This document shows positions 34,223 to 48,000 of a stretch of DNA of 64,000 nt, one piece after another. The stretch covers positions 15,928,698-15,992,697 of the forward strand of contig OZ037765.1 of assembly GCA_964035545.1 (NCBI GenBank), read 5' to 3'. The first letter of the stretch is position 1. Each line of letters starts with the position of its first letter. Made by a program: the position numbers and the translations under genes. This DNA is from Bugula neritina. Taxonomy: Eukaryota; Bryozoa; Gymnolaemata; Cheilostomatida; Bugulidae. The notes under the pieces were generated by a model. It was not told where the DNA came from and ran no database searches. It was given only the letters and a program-made list of their open reading frames with translations.

Positions 34223-35530
34223 GAGGTCAAAAAAACTTGACAGTGGTTCTGCCAAATTCACTCTTTTGCTTGTTCAGTGTCACTCCGGCTGCTTTAATCC
34301 TTTCCAGCACTTTTCTTAAGCAAAAATTGAGTTGCCCTTGAGTGCTCCCATGAACCAGGATATCATTCATATGACAAATGACTCCTTCCAGATCGGCAAG
34401 CAGCTTTTGCATTTTTTGCTGGCATGTCTCTTGGGTGAGCTCATGCCAACAGGTAATCTTTTACAAAAATAACGACCAATTGGGTGATGAAAGTAGTAAG
34501 CTTTTGGCAATCATCGTGAAGTTTCATCTGCCAGGATCCGCTGTTAGCGTCAAGCTTGCTAAATACTTTGGAATTACATAAATCACTCATTGTTTCTTTC
34601 CATTTCAATAGTATGTGAAATTCACGTTTTACAGCCTTATTTAAGTTTGTGAAATCAATCAAAATCTTCAGCGTCCCATTTGGCTTTGGCACCATAACGG
34701 ACGGAGAGCACTACTCAGTAAGCTGTTCAATTTCTTGAATGACTCCCAAGTTTTCCATATTTTGTAACTCCTCTTTAAGTGCCAGCTTTCTTGAAGCCGC
34801 CACTCTCATGGACACAACATACGGCTCAACTCCTTGTTTGATAGCGATCTTCACTTTGTTTGTCATTGATGCCAGTCCTTGAAAGAGCATTGGATATTTT
34901 AAATCCAATCACCGTTCTTAACCAGGGCGACTTCTTGTACAAACTGAATGAGTCCCAATCTAGCTTTTGCAGGCTTTCCCAACAATGGGCTCACTAAATT
35001 TTTATAAGATATACCTTTTCTTGAATAGTTGTATTCTCTGTAGAAAGTGCCATCATAGCTTTCCCTATCACCGTAAGCTTGTGGTTTCCCGCCCCCGTCA
35101 AGATTTTGTCTGCTGGGGTAATGTTCATCCTAAGTGACTTCATTGTATCTGGAACTGCAGTTACAGCTGCCCCAGTGTTCAATTTGAACTTGAGTGATTG
35201 AATCTTTGGTTTAAGATTCACCATCCAGGCTTTTCTTGTCTTTTTTGCACAGGACACTACATCTAGTCATGCTGTTTTGTCTGATCCTAAAAACAGACCA
35301 TCTAATTCTTCAGATGTCTGGTCTACTTCAACATATTTCAACTCTCCTTGCCTACCCTTACAGGCTTTGGACTTGGCCCAATGACTTTTCTGCTTACAAG
35401 CATGGTATACTGCATTACGTGCTGGCACATTTTTTTTGGGGATGGGACAAAAATCGACAATCAGGACAGCCTTGCCTTGCTGTTTCAGTCTGATAGGCAC
35501 TACCTGCCCGGGCTGTCCGGCCACCGCTTT
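34223..35530 (-). mobile_element. Gypsy fragment: protease and reverse transcriptase
   Basis: Minus-strand order: a zinc-knuckle region near 35400 (CKQKSHWAKSKAC), a retropepsin near 35180 (LNTGAAVTAVP, with Asn where LDTGA would be expected), then RT from 34900 (YPMLFQGL, GVEPYVVS, MVPKPNGTLKI, NLNKAVKREFH, FSKLDANSGSWQM). It ends with VICHMNDILVHGS, the YxDD region in which the first Asp is Asn. The RNase H and integrase are missing. The closest type is the invertebrate K02A2.6-like Gypsy group. Frameshifts divide the domains, so it is not active. Confidence 0.75.
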
Positions 35531-37648
35531 TTGTTATTTCTCCATTTCCAAACAGGAATAGCACTTACACTCTTTCGATATCCATCTTCCGACTGCAGGG
35601 TTTGGAAATGGTGACACACATTTTTTAGCCTTTTGAATACACTTGGGTAGGGTTAAATCTTTTATATCAATCAAGTACTCCCTTAACTTATCATTATACA
35701 CACCAACAACAATCCTATTTTTAACAAGCTGATCACAGATACCTCCATATTCACAGTTATCTGCTTAGGACTGCAGATATCTGCGTCACTATATAAGAAA
35801 ATCAGAAGCATAATTGTATATTTTTGTAGCTTAGCATAATATAGCACAATACCTATAGAACTATTTTTCTGCCTTCTGCAGAAGTACAACCTTTTGAATG
35901 GGCAAGTCGATGGTCGTCAAGTAAAAAATCTGCTTACCCTTGTTATCAATTCCGGCATTATCCAGTCTTAGTTTGACATTTCTCACTCTATCATCTGAAC
36001 CTAGCTTGACTTCAGTGATTATTCCTATGGTCCATTGATTTCTTGGTAGGTTTTCATCCACTATCATCACTATGTCATATTTTCTAACATTTTTTGTGGC
36101 AGCTCCCACCTTCGTCGTTTCGTGATTTGGCCTAGATACTCATCTCTCCACGCGTTCCAAAAGTCACTGGCAAGCTGCTGCAATTTCCGCCACATCTTTT
36201 TACCATATATCTCAGTGTCGTCAAAGTTCCCAGGTGGTGCTGAAGTCTTATGAGTGATGAGGTGATTAAGAGTCAGCACAGAAATTTCATGATCATCTAG
36301 TGCACTTACTACTATCGGCCTGCTGTTGACGGTTGACATTGCCTCATGAAAAGCTACGCGCAAGCCTGTAGTGCTCAACCGGTTTTTTATGTTTACCTCC
36401 TAACAAAGCATTTAGCACTGCTTTGACACTATGAATTTGTCGTTGCTACACTCCTCAAGCGTGTTTTGCTTGTGGTGTATTGAACACGAATTTAATATGC
36501 CTTTCCTGTAAGTACTTACTTGAAGCAGTGTTTGAGCTAATGGACTCCATTTCTCTTTTCAACTCATTAAATGCTCCAATAAAGTTTGTGCCTTGGTCGC
36601 AATAAATTGAGTGAACTGCCCCTCTAAGACAAATAAATGATCATAAAGCATTAATCAAAGAATGTGTGGTCATGTCATTGAGGAGTTCCACATGCACCGC
36701 TCTCGAGTACATGCATATTAGCAAAAGCATCAATAATTTTATTTCGGAGCGTCTATCTCTAACCACAAATGGTACAAAGCAATCCATGCCTATGTTGGTA
36801 AATGGTGGTGTTGGTTGCAACCTAACCGCTGGCAAATCTCCCATAATTTGGGTTTCGGGTTTTCCCCTACGCTTCTTGCATGTGATGCACATAGACAGTG
36901 TCTTATTGACTAAGCTTTTAGCACCTATCATCCGATAACCCGCATTTCTTATTGCAGCTTGAGTGAATGACCCTCCTTGGTGGTGAACTTCGCCATGATG
37001 TTGCCGTACAAAAAGATTGGCTACATTTTCTTTCTTAAACAAGATGATTGGGCGCTTTTCTTCAAAACTAAGAGCTTCGGAATTGTTTACTCTTTTTCCA
37101 ATGCGCAGCATTCCTATCTGGTCAATGAATGGTTAAAGCTTGACTAATGCGCTTTTCTTGCTCAAAGATTTCCCAGCATAAAGTGTTCTTATCTCCACAC
37201 TGAAATGTTAATGCTGAATTTTCAGTATGACAGTCGTACTTGCAGCTTCAAGGCTTTTCTGGTTGACTAGCTTTATTGGTCATTTGTTTTCAGATGACTT
37301 TTGAATACCTTGTATTATAGCAATTATGCGTATTAAGGTGCCCCAAGTAGAAAACTTGGTAAACTTATGTGTAATGAACGGCGTCGCAGCAGATGCCAAT
37401 ACTTGGACTTTCTTAAGTTTTGGATCCGATGGGTCAATACGATAATTCTTTTCTTGGGGTTGCTGGAGTAGTTTGGGGCTTGTTTCGAGCAAACATTTTA
37501 GGCCAAAAAACCACATGGTGTTGATTAACTGGTCACATCTTTTGCTCCGCGATGCTATGTCTGCTGGGTTTAGGCTGCTCCGAATGTAAAGCCACTGTGA
37601 TGAGCTTGTTCTCGACTTAGTCAGTTGCACTCTTTTGTGGACAAAGGT

Positions 37649-38865
37649 TGTAGATTCTACCCCAGTTTATTTATAATAGGTTGCACTGCTGGAGTTTTGC
37701 TGATGTTTATTGAAACCAACTGGTAACCAACGTGAAACTACAATAATACAATTTAATAATAAAAACATTGATGAAAAAAAAAATGAAACATAAAACATTA
37801 CAAAATTGTTGCATAACATTAACAATGTTCAACATACCTCTATTACCCTTCCTGGGGAGAGTTAGAATTAAATATATAAAGTTGTGATAGTGAAAGTTTA
37901 ATCAAAAATCAAAAATGACTAGTGAGAACTACAACAGTCAGTGGAGAAAACACCTCAGCTACTATAATTTCTGGCTAGAAGCTATAAAAAGCTGACAGCT
38001 ATTCTGGTAGCAAAAATCATTGCATTGTAATAGTGAAAACAAAGCTATTTGTGGTTTAAAAAAAGCTGTGGCTAAGTAAGTATCTAAGTGAGTAGCTAAG
38101 TGAGTATAAGGGTGAATGGTGATGAATTGTCCTGTGCCACTGTATGTAGTAGTGTGTAATATAATAAAAAATGATCAAAACGCTACAAAGGTGTTAAATC
38201 GCTTTGTATGAACTAGGCTGTGATTTGGGCAATAAATCCTCACTGATGTCCTTTATTATATTATTATTCTAACATTACATTGGTTGATCTCATTTGACAC
38301 TCATTGACTTCTATTGACATCGTCAAGACTACAATTGTGATTCAAAACTTACACAATCTCAGCATAAACACATATAAACAACCCTAAAACTACAAACAGT
38401 TGCAATCCACGAAAAAGAAACAATATAATTAATATAAACGACTTACTTATTTTTGCTCTCTTAATATTACAACTAGTTCACTAGGACCAACTATTGCCAA
38501 GGGCCATTTAGTTAGCACTGACTGTGCTGTAGAAAGCTTTTCTTTTTATGTTTTTAATATAGCCAAGATAGCTAAGCAAACTCACGCTAATTTCACTACA
38601 CACCCCCCAAAAAATCGCTCCGATTTCTCAAACATCTGATGAACAGCTTACAATGTTAGTGAAATTGTTTTCTATAACTACACAAAAAAAACACTACAGT
38701 CAAAATTATTTTTTGCGCTCTTAACATTACAACTAGTCTACTAGCACCAACTATTGCCAAGTGCCAGATGTCTTTTAGTTAGCACTGACTGCTGTAGAAA
38801 GCTTTTCTTTGTATGGTTTTAATATAGCTAAGATAGCTAAGCAAACTCACACTAATTTCACTACA
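37649..38865. mobile_element. 1.2-kb insertion in BEL RNase H, LTR-like
   Basis: The plus strand begins TGTAGATTC and ends TTTCACTACA, a TG...CA form. The BEL RNase H frame continues on both sides. Within it, 38447-38606 and 38707-38866 are direct repeats of about 160 bp, both ending in CACTAATTTCACTACA or a close variant. No protein frame is visible. It may be a large LTR or a small non-autonomous element. Flanking bases do not give a clean target duplication. Confidence 0.5.
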
Positions 38866-38866
38866 C
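38447..38866. repeat. Direct repeat pair, about 160 bp each
   Basis: Both units carry CCAACTATTGCCAAG, TTTAGTTAGCACTGACTG, GTAGAAAGCTTTTCTTT and AAGATAGCTAAGCAAACTCA. The spacer is about 100 bp. Identity is about 88 percent by eye. Confidence 0.75.
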
Positions 38867-40208
38867 GCTTGTTTTCGTCTGCTATCCATGCCAGTGTTAT
38901 TTTGAAATCAATCCAAAAGTATTTGTCATCGATGTCCGTATCTAGTTCTGTCTTGAGAGTCTGACTCAATTGTGGAGCCATTACAGCGGACATAAGTTCC
39001 AGGCGAGGTATAGTAAATAGTCCCTTTGATGGTATCACTTCAGACTTTCCAAGCAAAAGTGACACGTGTACTTCTCCTCTGTCGTTAACCAGACGAATGT
39101 AGAAGCATGCACCCATCTCATTTTCACTAGCATCGCAGAAGTGGTGTAGCTCAGCTTGAGCAGTTGAGCCAAAATTTTTTGATCAAATACATCGTGAAAT
39201 TTGAATTTCTTCTTTGGTCGGCAATTGTTCTATCCAGTTTGTGCATAATCTCAAATTCGTATTGTCTATTTTGTCACCCCAACCTAATTTTGCTTCATTT
39301 ACCTTTTGTAGAACGAGTTTGCCTTGCAAGGTGTATAGGGCAAGAAAGCCTAGAGTTTTGAAAAGCTGGCTTACTACTGACAGGATTCCTCTTCTGGTGT
39401 CTGGTTTATTTTTATGTTGTTGACAAATTTGAAAGAATCCGTGCTCAATGACCACTGCAGGCCTAGGGTTCTCTGCTCTGGTAGGTTCCCACTAAACAAT
39501 TCTATGTCTTGAACCGTTCTTCCCGATTCTGGTAGAGATTCCAGAACTTTTGCGCTGTTGGAGGTAAACTTATGAAGCCTTAAGTTACCCTGTCTGCAGA
39601 TTTCTGTTGCTCCCTTGATAAGCTCTGTGACTTCAGATTCAGAATTAACACTTGTCAACCCGTCATCCAGGAAAAAGTCTTGCTTTATAAACGATGCTGC
39701 TTTGTCGGAGATGTTCCTATTATCATTCCCAACTTTGCGAAGGTTGTAAGTTGCGACCGCTGGAGACTTGGCTCTGAAAAGGTGCACTTTCATTCGGTAT
39801 ATTTTGGGCTTTCTCTGCTTGTCATGCCACAAAAATTGAAGATAATCACGATCCTTGGGCTCTACCAAAAAGTTATAGAACATCTTCTGAATATCACAAC
39901 TGATAGCAATCTCCTCTTTTCTAAATCGGCACAGAATTCTCAGCAGTGAGTTTCTCATGTCAAGTCCTTGCAGTAGATGGTCGTTTATTGAGGTTCCTTG
40001 CTATTGAGCTTCTGCTTCTTTGGGTGTGTGACAGAAAAATGAGGGATGAACCATGGCTCCCTCGGTTTTCCTGACTGTCTGATCCACTGACTCTGCTAAC
40101 CCCGTATCCATTATTTCATTCATGAATTCCGTATATTCTTGTTGAAGCTTTTCATCTTTTTTGAATCACCTTTACAACAGTTCGTGTCATTTGTGTGCCT
40201 GTTGATAA

Positions 40209-40648
40209 TGTAGTAGCTCATGGACATTCAAGGGGGAAACTCGTTTTCCCTCTCTTTGTTAATATATATATATATATATATATAGTTATATCGCGAATAG
40301 TTACTAGTCATAGCGTTCCTACATTGCCCGTCTGTCATACGGCAACCACGTGGCTGGTGATGTGACTGTTCCCCAATCCTTCAATCAGGATGAAGACCAA
40401 CCTGTAATCACAAGGCAAGAGATTCTCCCGTGTCAGTACAGACTAGCTAGGTTGACAGTAAACACTCATGTAATCATTGTATCAGCTTTCTGACTAATGT
40501 AAAGTTTTCTGACTATTGTATCTTGTATAAATAATACATCTTACTATTATTCTCACACTACAATCATTTGGAGTTGATTATGTAACTATCTGTCATGTGT
40601 TAACTGGACTATACACAAAGACTCACATCAAACATAGAAAACATAACA
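40209..40648. mobile_element. Solo LTR with 4-bp target duplication in BEL pol
   Basis: The unit begins TGTAGTAGCTC and ends ACATAACA. ATAA flanks it at 40205-40208 and 40649-40652. The BEL reading frame stops at its right edge and resumes at its left edge in the same frame if the insert and one ATAA are ignored. A TATAAATAATAC stretch lies near 40525. It includes a short (TA)n at 40261-40284. Confidence 0.7.
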
Positions 40649-42118
40649 ATAATTGTTTAGAAGAATCAGTCTCGTTTTGAATGGTAGAGGTATTTGATAG
40701 GAGCCAGACTCTAGTATGGTTTTCTCATTGTCCATGATGCTCAGGAATTCGGCATCATCTTGGGACTTCCTATGTAAAGTATCATGTACTTTGTCATGAC
40801 TTTCTAGGGTGGTGGTGATAGAAGCACTTACTTTTGATTCCTGCTTACTTTGCTCTTTAACACCAAATACAGCCCAGCCATGCTCTGATCTGATTGCATA
40901 TGTTTGGTTGTCCTCCCCTTTTTTAGCTTCTAATGGAAATGATGCAGCTGAACAGTTAGCTGCTAGAATTAGCCTAACAGGCACATCTAATGATGGTGGT
41001 AAAGCATTTTACAGAGAGCTCAAGTGCTGGCATTGCTTGATATTCATATTGCTTGCAAATGCTTCGGTAGAATTCGGAATGTGAGGCCACTCATAGACAG
41101 ATGCAAGTTTGACTTGCCCACCGAACTACCAATTTAGTAACAAGTCACCATACAGACTTATATCTTGTTTCGATGATTCCCCAGACATAGTTTTTATACC
41201 AATAAGCTTTTTCTAGAGGAATTTTAGTTGAAGCTTGTTTACTAACGCAGCAGTGATAAATGAATGAGCTGAAGCTGAATCTAAAATTGCGTAAACCAAA
41301 ATGCTATTGGATGGATTTGATGCGGGTGAAATGTACACGGGTATCCCTATATTAAACAGTTGCGTGTGGTCACTTGATTTAGTACTTTTATTGGAGAGCT
41401 TAATACTTACATGGCTTTTCACTCTTTAAAAAGTTGATTCTATCTTCGTCTGGCTTTTCGAATAGCTAGAAGCAGTGCACAGTGGGGTGTGACTCTAAAC
41501 AGTTTAGGCATGGTTACTTGCTCACAGCTGTTGTAGCAAATGACCTGATAGAATTTTTGGTTTACCACTTTGATCTTTGTTGTTTGTGTATACATACGTT
41601 TTTACGATGATGGACGGTTTGATGCTTTGCTGGTAAACAGAGGTAGCGATTGCAGTTCTGCTTCTTCAGGGATAAAACATGCAAATTCATCGAATCGGGG
41701 ATATCTCTGCTCGAATTTTTGAGTCTGACCAACTTTACCAGCCTACTTCCTCTTAATCCATTCTGGTAGTTTTTCACATAGTTGCTCATTTATTTGTGAA
41801 TCGTTTAGTATTTTCAGCTCTTAATGGATTGAATGCCACTCACACATTGCTGCAAATAGTCAGCATACTTTCGAAGAACTTGTGCGTCCCCACTATGAAC
41901 TTTTGGCCATTTGCTTGATGTATCCCTCATTGTCCTTCCTACGTCAAACATACTGCCATATTGTTCTTTCAGCTTCTGTCTTGCGTGCATGTGAGATTGT
42001 TCTGTTCTGATATAAAAGTCTCCATTTATGCATTCTCTGGCATTTTCACTAAGATATCTTTTAAGATAGCTTAGTTTTTCTACTCCTCTGATTATGCCTT
42101 GCGACTCGAAATAAAGGT

Positions 42119-42125
42119 ATACATA

Positions 42126-42202
<77 letters not shown>

Positions 42203-42226
42203 ATATATATATATACATATATTTAA
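42119..42226. repeat. (TA)n microsatellite
   Basis: About 100 bp of nearly pure TA. The BEL gag homology stops at its left edge. Confidence 0.9.
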
Positions 42227-45031
42227 TTCAATCCGCTTTAACCTATAGTCAACCAGTTATTTATTTTCTTTATTATTTTTGTAGTGCACTCGTCCAAGCA
42301 TCAAACCTCTGCTTCTAAATAAGGCCAGCAATAAATGATGGGCCCACAACCAGATAATCAAATGATCAAATCGATGTAAGCAGTGTAAATCATTACAGTT
42401 CAGAAGTGTGCTGATGGTTCTTTAATTTTCCCATCCACAGTGGAAATTGTACTTCTAACTACCTGAGCGTTTGTTACTATCTAGCACCGTGTAATAATAT
42501 GTCGAGATGGTGACAATAAATCTTACCTCAACAGTATTGAACTATATTCTAGAATATATAAGCGTTCATCTAGCTGGAAGAGTTTTATTTAAAAAACTTT
42601 TTTTTTAGTGGTCCACTAAGCAAGTGTGATAATGCAATTTCTGAGCATTTACTGGGAAGTTATTTCTAGACCAATAGTGATTTTTGTATATTCTATTTTA
42701 AATAATTATGATTATTTGCTAAATAGAGTGAAAAGTGGTGCCTTCTTTTTCTGTAGGGGAAAGAAAGCAACTGCAATTTACAACAGAAACCTCTACATAC
42801 AATAGGTATGGGGAGCTATTGTGCTCTATTGAACTCTAGAGGATTTCGTGTGCTATGATATCAAACACTTTTTTCAGAAGTCAATTATAAATATTCCTAA
42901 AAAATAACTTGGTTATGATAATGAACTTTAGCTTGCGGCACCTATACCTACGTATAAATATAAACTCAATGCAATATGTGTGTATGCTAGCATATAGTTG
43001 TTGTATTAAATGTTTGGTTTTGTTAAATTTAAAGCACCAACCAATAAACTATTTAATTTATGGTTATCTTCCTTGTTATCCTTATGTAATTTTCAACTAT
43101 TATAATTTTTTGTATATTTCATTATATAATTCCAGCACAATAAAATAATGATGTGTTAACCAGTTATACAACATTCTATACAACCATTGACTAAAACAGT
43201 TTGGCATATATTGTGTCCTTAATATAGCTTTTTGCCTTACACAGAGTGACACCACAACACTATATATATATAGCTGGTAAAAATAGTTCCCCATTTTTTT
43301 AGTAAAACACAATTGCTTGAATATATGTACTTGTCACTATAAGTTTTAGTTGAATATAATGAATTACCAGCTGTAGACCACTGAATCAAAACTCAACTTA
43401 TACCACAACTTTCATGAAGGAGTTTAGCATGAGAAAGTAGTGATGGTGCTATCTATGTTTATGCTGTCTCATTGCAGGCACACGCAACCTCTATCACTAC
43501 AGCATTCTTTAAAATCTTGCTGAGATCACTAATGGCAAATATTTATCTGTCAAATGATAACATGTGTGATTGAGGGGTTATCTTCTACTGTCCCTTTTAA
43601 AATGGAATCCTGTCTCCATCACTGCAAAATTGTGTGTATATATAACATATTACATTTAATTTGATTTTAAATCAATATATATCTTAGTGCAATTATGATT
43701 AGGGATATAAAAGTCAAAACCAGCTTATTTTAGAAAAGCTAAATGAAAAGCCAATGATCGCTATAAATTAGGAAAAATGTGAAACTTTATAGGACATACT
43801 CATTAGCTAGTCCAATAGTCAAAAGAAATTACTGGTTATGATTTTAAGTTTTAAGCACACTCAATTGATTCATATAATAACTTGATTGCTTTATTCAATA
43901 CTAGATTTAGTATTTTGAGCTATGTTAAAACAATTTTACATATTTCTGCTATTTTATATAGGCTAAAGTCTGCATCATTCCAAATATTAAATGTAAATTC
44001 TGTTCACCTTTAAAATATACTTTTCGCTTACCAAAGAAATGGTAACTGAATGTCTTGTAAAAGGGTTACATGGGTTCTAAAATAGGCTTATTGTTAATCA
44101 CTGCATGACTTGTCGGTAATGACAAGTAATACCTCTATAACAAAATATATTAAACTTTTGATATAGCTTTAGTGCACTATATTATTCTGGAACTTCACTT
44201 AATGGAATATTGATGCAAATTCATATGGACAGATTCTTAATGCAAAGAGTAGTTTGCATTGCTCGCTGTGTCAACAGCCGGAAAAACTTTATCTTTACTT
44301 TCACTTGATAATGTTTTACTTTATAAGACAATGTATTTCAATATAATTGTTATAAGAAGGCCCTCCCAATTATTATTATATCATGTTATTAATATATGCT
44401 GGTGACATGATAAATCAACCCATTTCACAGCTCAGTTACCCTGCACTGTGTAGTTTAATAGGAATCAATGTAGTCATTAATCATTGGCTAAGGCGTACAT
44501 GTGCCTGTTGATAGTGGATGCATGAGTACTAGTAGTTGAACATTTCATAGTTAGATTACACTCTGAGTAGCATGGTAAGTTTTTACTTTTCTCAGTTATA
44601 CCTTTGACATTTGATATTCATATAGGCTTTTCTATGATCATTCTATACATTTTTATTATAGTTTATGGTTCATTTTAAAAATAGCCAAGTAATTTTGCAT
44701 TCACCTGAAACTTTGGTTGAAGAGTATAACAATATTATGTCTGCGGTATGTGGTTCAGTTTACAGGATATCCAACATGACTCGCACCACTTTCTATTCAT
44801 TAGTAATAGTAGGTTGATGCTGGTGGTGAACATGTAGCAACCATTCCACTAGCCAAAGCATAATGCTTGTGCTCTTATACACAATAAGCAAAGGGTTCAG
44901 GCAAGCTGTCATATTGTATGTAACCTGCATCAAAACTTTTTGTTCTAAAAGCAGTTTTCTCCTCACTCTCAAGTTGTCTTCATTTTAATTTGAATTTAGG
45001 CTCAACAAGTGCATCTCAGAACATATTAAAG
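42227..45031. other. Intergenic and 5' region of the integrin gene
   Basis: No protein family or repeat recognised. A TTTAG at 44995-44999 just before the start codon could be an acceptor for a 5' untranslated exon. No TATA box could be chosen with confidence. Confidence 0.45.
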
Positions 45032-48000
45032 ATGCTTTCCAATTGGAGGTTTTTGAAACTTTCCCTCCTTTGCTTAACACTTCAGTTATTTTGCCAAGGT
45101 AGGTTTTATAAGAATATTATACACCCTGAAAAAGCATACTTGAAAAGTAATAAGTATACATCAAAATACATTCAAAATTGCTATAAAGTTTTGTTTCATT
45201 CATGTCAGTGTTGATTATATGAAAGACCATTTGGCCAGCGGCATGTGTGGATGTGTATTTGGATTTGAGGCCCAATTAATTTTAAATAAACATATTGAAG
45301 AAATTTCACCATGGCAAGTACTCACTTCCAAATTATAATAATCTTTTATAGTTAGTAACCCTCACAGCTCATGACAATGTCCAATCAGTATTGTGTTGTT
45401 TTCAACCAGGAAAGGCAGGGGCTTCAGATATGAAATGTCTTTCTACGGCCAACTGTTCGGAATGCTTGCTGCAAGGTGATCATTGCGTTTGGTGTTACAA
45501 ATCGGTTTGTACAACTTATTTTCTACTACATGTACAAAGCATACTTGGTTTTGATGTGAGTGGATGTTAAAAGAGCACGATATGCACTTCATGCTACCAA
45601 CACAGGATGTATTTTTGAGATACACTGATTAGTATATAAGATATTCTCTGTTGTGCGTGTAATATGCTGTATAGTGTATATAGTTGAGTTACTTTCTTCT
45701 ATATAGTTGCTATTTCTAGAATAGCTTTATTAGCGAACTATATAATGCACAAGCTGTGAGCAGAGCATACGGTATATCAAGTGTTTAAACATGTCTCCAT
45801 TGGCCTTCATTCATATTATTCATATTGATTACTGTCAGAACTGATCACTGGTTTAGCCAAGTAAATTCTCACTGCATGTGTTTAACATTTGGTTGCAAAA
45901 TAGTGAACATTTAGCTGAAGAAGCTACTTTGAGCTGCTGCTCCTTGATTTATAAACATCTCTCCGTAGAATAAGCTTTCTAAAACTTTTTCAATGTCATT
46001 TACGCCTCTTTATAAATTTGCACTTTCTCTGTTTTTTTTGTGTGTGTGTGTTAAACTTACAACAAGCTTATAAGTTAAAAACTGCCTTCAGTTCGAATTC
46101 AAATGTTGGTTGTCCTGATAAACTAGAAACCAGACAGATTTACACCATAGAAGTTGCTGCAAAACGTATACGAAGGATTATATCGATCATGTGTATCTGT
46201 GCAAATAATTTTGCTACAGTTCTCTAATAACAATACCTACTATAATACAATTATACTAAGCTTACTGTGGCAGATATTTTTAAGGTTTTTAGTGCATTAG
46301 ATTTCTAGATCTTAGAATTAAATGAAAAGTAGACATTGTTCAAAACTGGTGCTAAAAGACCAGATTTCTACTTTTATTACTGCCTTGCAAGGTCAGTATT
46401 GGTATATAGGGTAGAGTATACAAAAGACCAGATCTATTCTATTGTGCTGTGATTGATTGTTGATAAACATGCTGATAGCTCAGTCCATGACTCACATATT
46501 ATATTGTTGTTAGACTGGCTTGAAACACCCTAGTATGTGCTTACATTTACTGTAAACTATGTGAGGTGTATTACAAAGATAGCGTAAATACAGGTGCAAG
46601 TTGTAACCCCCTACATCAATGTCAAGTAGCCAGTGTATGACTGAACTACCTACATGTATAGGCATTTATAGCAATGACCCAGATTTTGCTCAAGCAGTGA
46701 GTAAATCGCCATATATTGCTTAACTGTGTCTCTGTTTTGGAAGAAGGAAAGAGCAGAACTATAACTTTCCTGGCCAATAGTCTCTGTGTTGAGTAAAGAA
46801 TGTGCACAGGTTATATAGAGTATGCCATGTTGCTGCTACATCTAGTAAAATATTCTCTTTCACTCAAACTACTCTATTTGTATAATGATATAACATAAGC
46901 CAACCAAAATGCTATTGTATAGTCAGTTCTGATACTGCAGCATATAATTAGATTTATTAACCCAGGTTTCAAATTCATTTATTACACCTTAACATCTTTG
47001 GGATTGTTTTAAAAAAATAAGGAATGTGATGTGATCGCATTGATTTCAACATACAAGTTCGTTGGTCTCTACTTTCACCTGCATGTTCATAATTGTAGTT
47101 CATCGAATATTGAAGCACGATTTCTCAAATTGTTAGCAGCAAATTTGCTTCTTTATTTAGACAGATTTATTCAAAGCATAAGGCACAGGCAGGAAATACA
47201 AATCAATAAATTGCACACATGTATGGCAGGTGTTGTAAATATTTTGCATAGTATACAAATTGAATTGTGTTTATCTTTACATTGCACACAACAAGTTTTT
47301 CAATCATTTCAACCCTTTGGTTTAATGTTACCGTTTCATGATTTTCTTATGTGGCTGTATTTAAGGGTAGCCGGATGCAACCAGACTTTACCAGCTCTGC
47401 AGATAAAATATTGAATTTTGTCTACAGAATATTTCTTAATTACAGCTGTTTTATCTTAGCTCTTTTTAGTTCCATTATTTTAATACCTAGCTATAGGCTA
47501 TAAGTGCAGATAATCATAATGCTCAATAATGCCTCTCATGTTGTTGCTAACAGGCCTGTACTTATTGAAGTTTATTCTAGGGTTTCGTTTTGTCGGGAAA
47601 GTTTTTAAAAGGAACATTCGTGATGAGCTGCAGAACTAGACTGTGTGTATGGAATTGTGACTATTATTTGAGGCATTAGAGTAGTCACTCACTCTCTTTA
47701 TAGTAACATGGTAATCAGCAGACTGGTTACCATGGTAGTATGTTGAATACAATAGTGAAATTTAAAATATGAATGTAATTATCAGCCAAAGTAGGTTCAA
47801 AGCAAAATAAATACCTTGCACAGTTACTACAAATTTAGATAGTTTCCTTGTAACTAGTCATTATAAATTTGATGTCTAATCTGCTGAGAATTTCAACAGG
47901 ATTACCAAAAAGAAGGTAGATGTGATACCATAAGCAACCATCTTCAACAAAATTGTGACTCATGGATCAAAGATCCAGCATCTCAACTCCATTTTGTGAA

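Larger units (their letters stand above)
35861..42115 (-). mobile_element. BEL/Pao-type retrotransposon, degenerate
   Basis: Minus-strand order: gag (DUF1759-like, YLKRYLSENARECI) from 42110, then a protease with AILDSASAHSFI near 41280 and its linker near 40980-40640. The RT follows at 40150-39374 (CDIQKMFYNFLV, FLDDGLTS as the YVDD-type box). RNase H is split at 39116-38870 and 37630-37280 (SSLNPADIASRS). The integrase spans 37110-36070 (HHGEVHHQGG, CITCKKRRGK, NIGMDCF) and the DUF5641-type end 36109-35861 (DENLPRNQW). The order and boxes are those of BEL/Pao. Two insertions cut it, 37649-38865 and 40209-40648. No LTR pair was identified; the 5' side stops at a (TA)n tract. Confidence 0.85.

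Noticed and set aside
47031-47414. 127-codon open frame in integrin intron 2
   Set aside because: No recognisable motif, lies wholly in an intron, and its composition is that of AT-rich noise.
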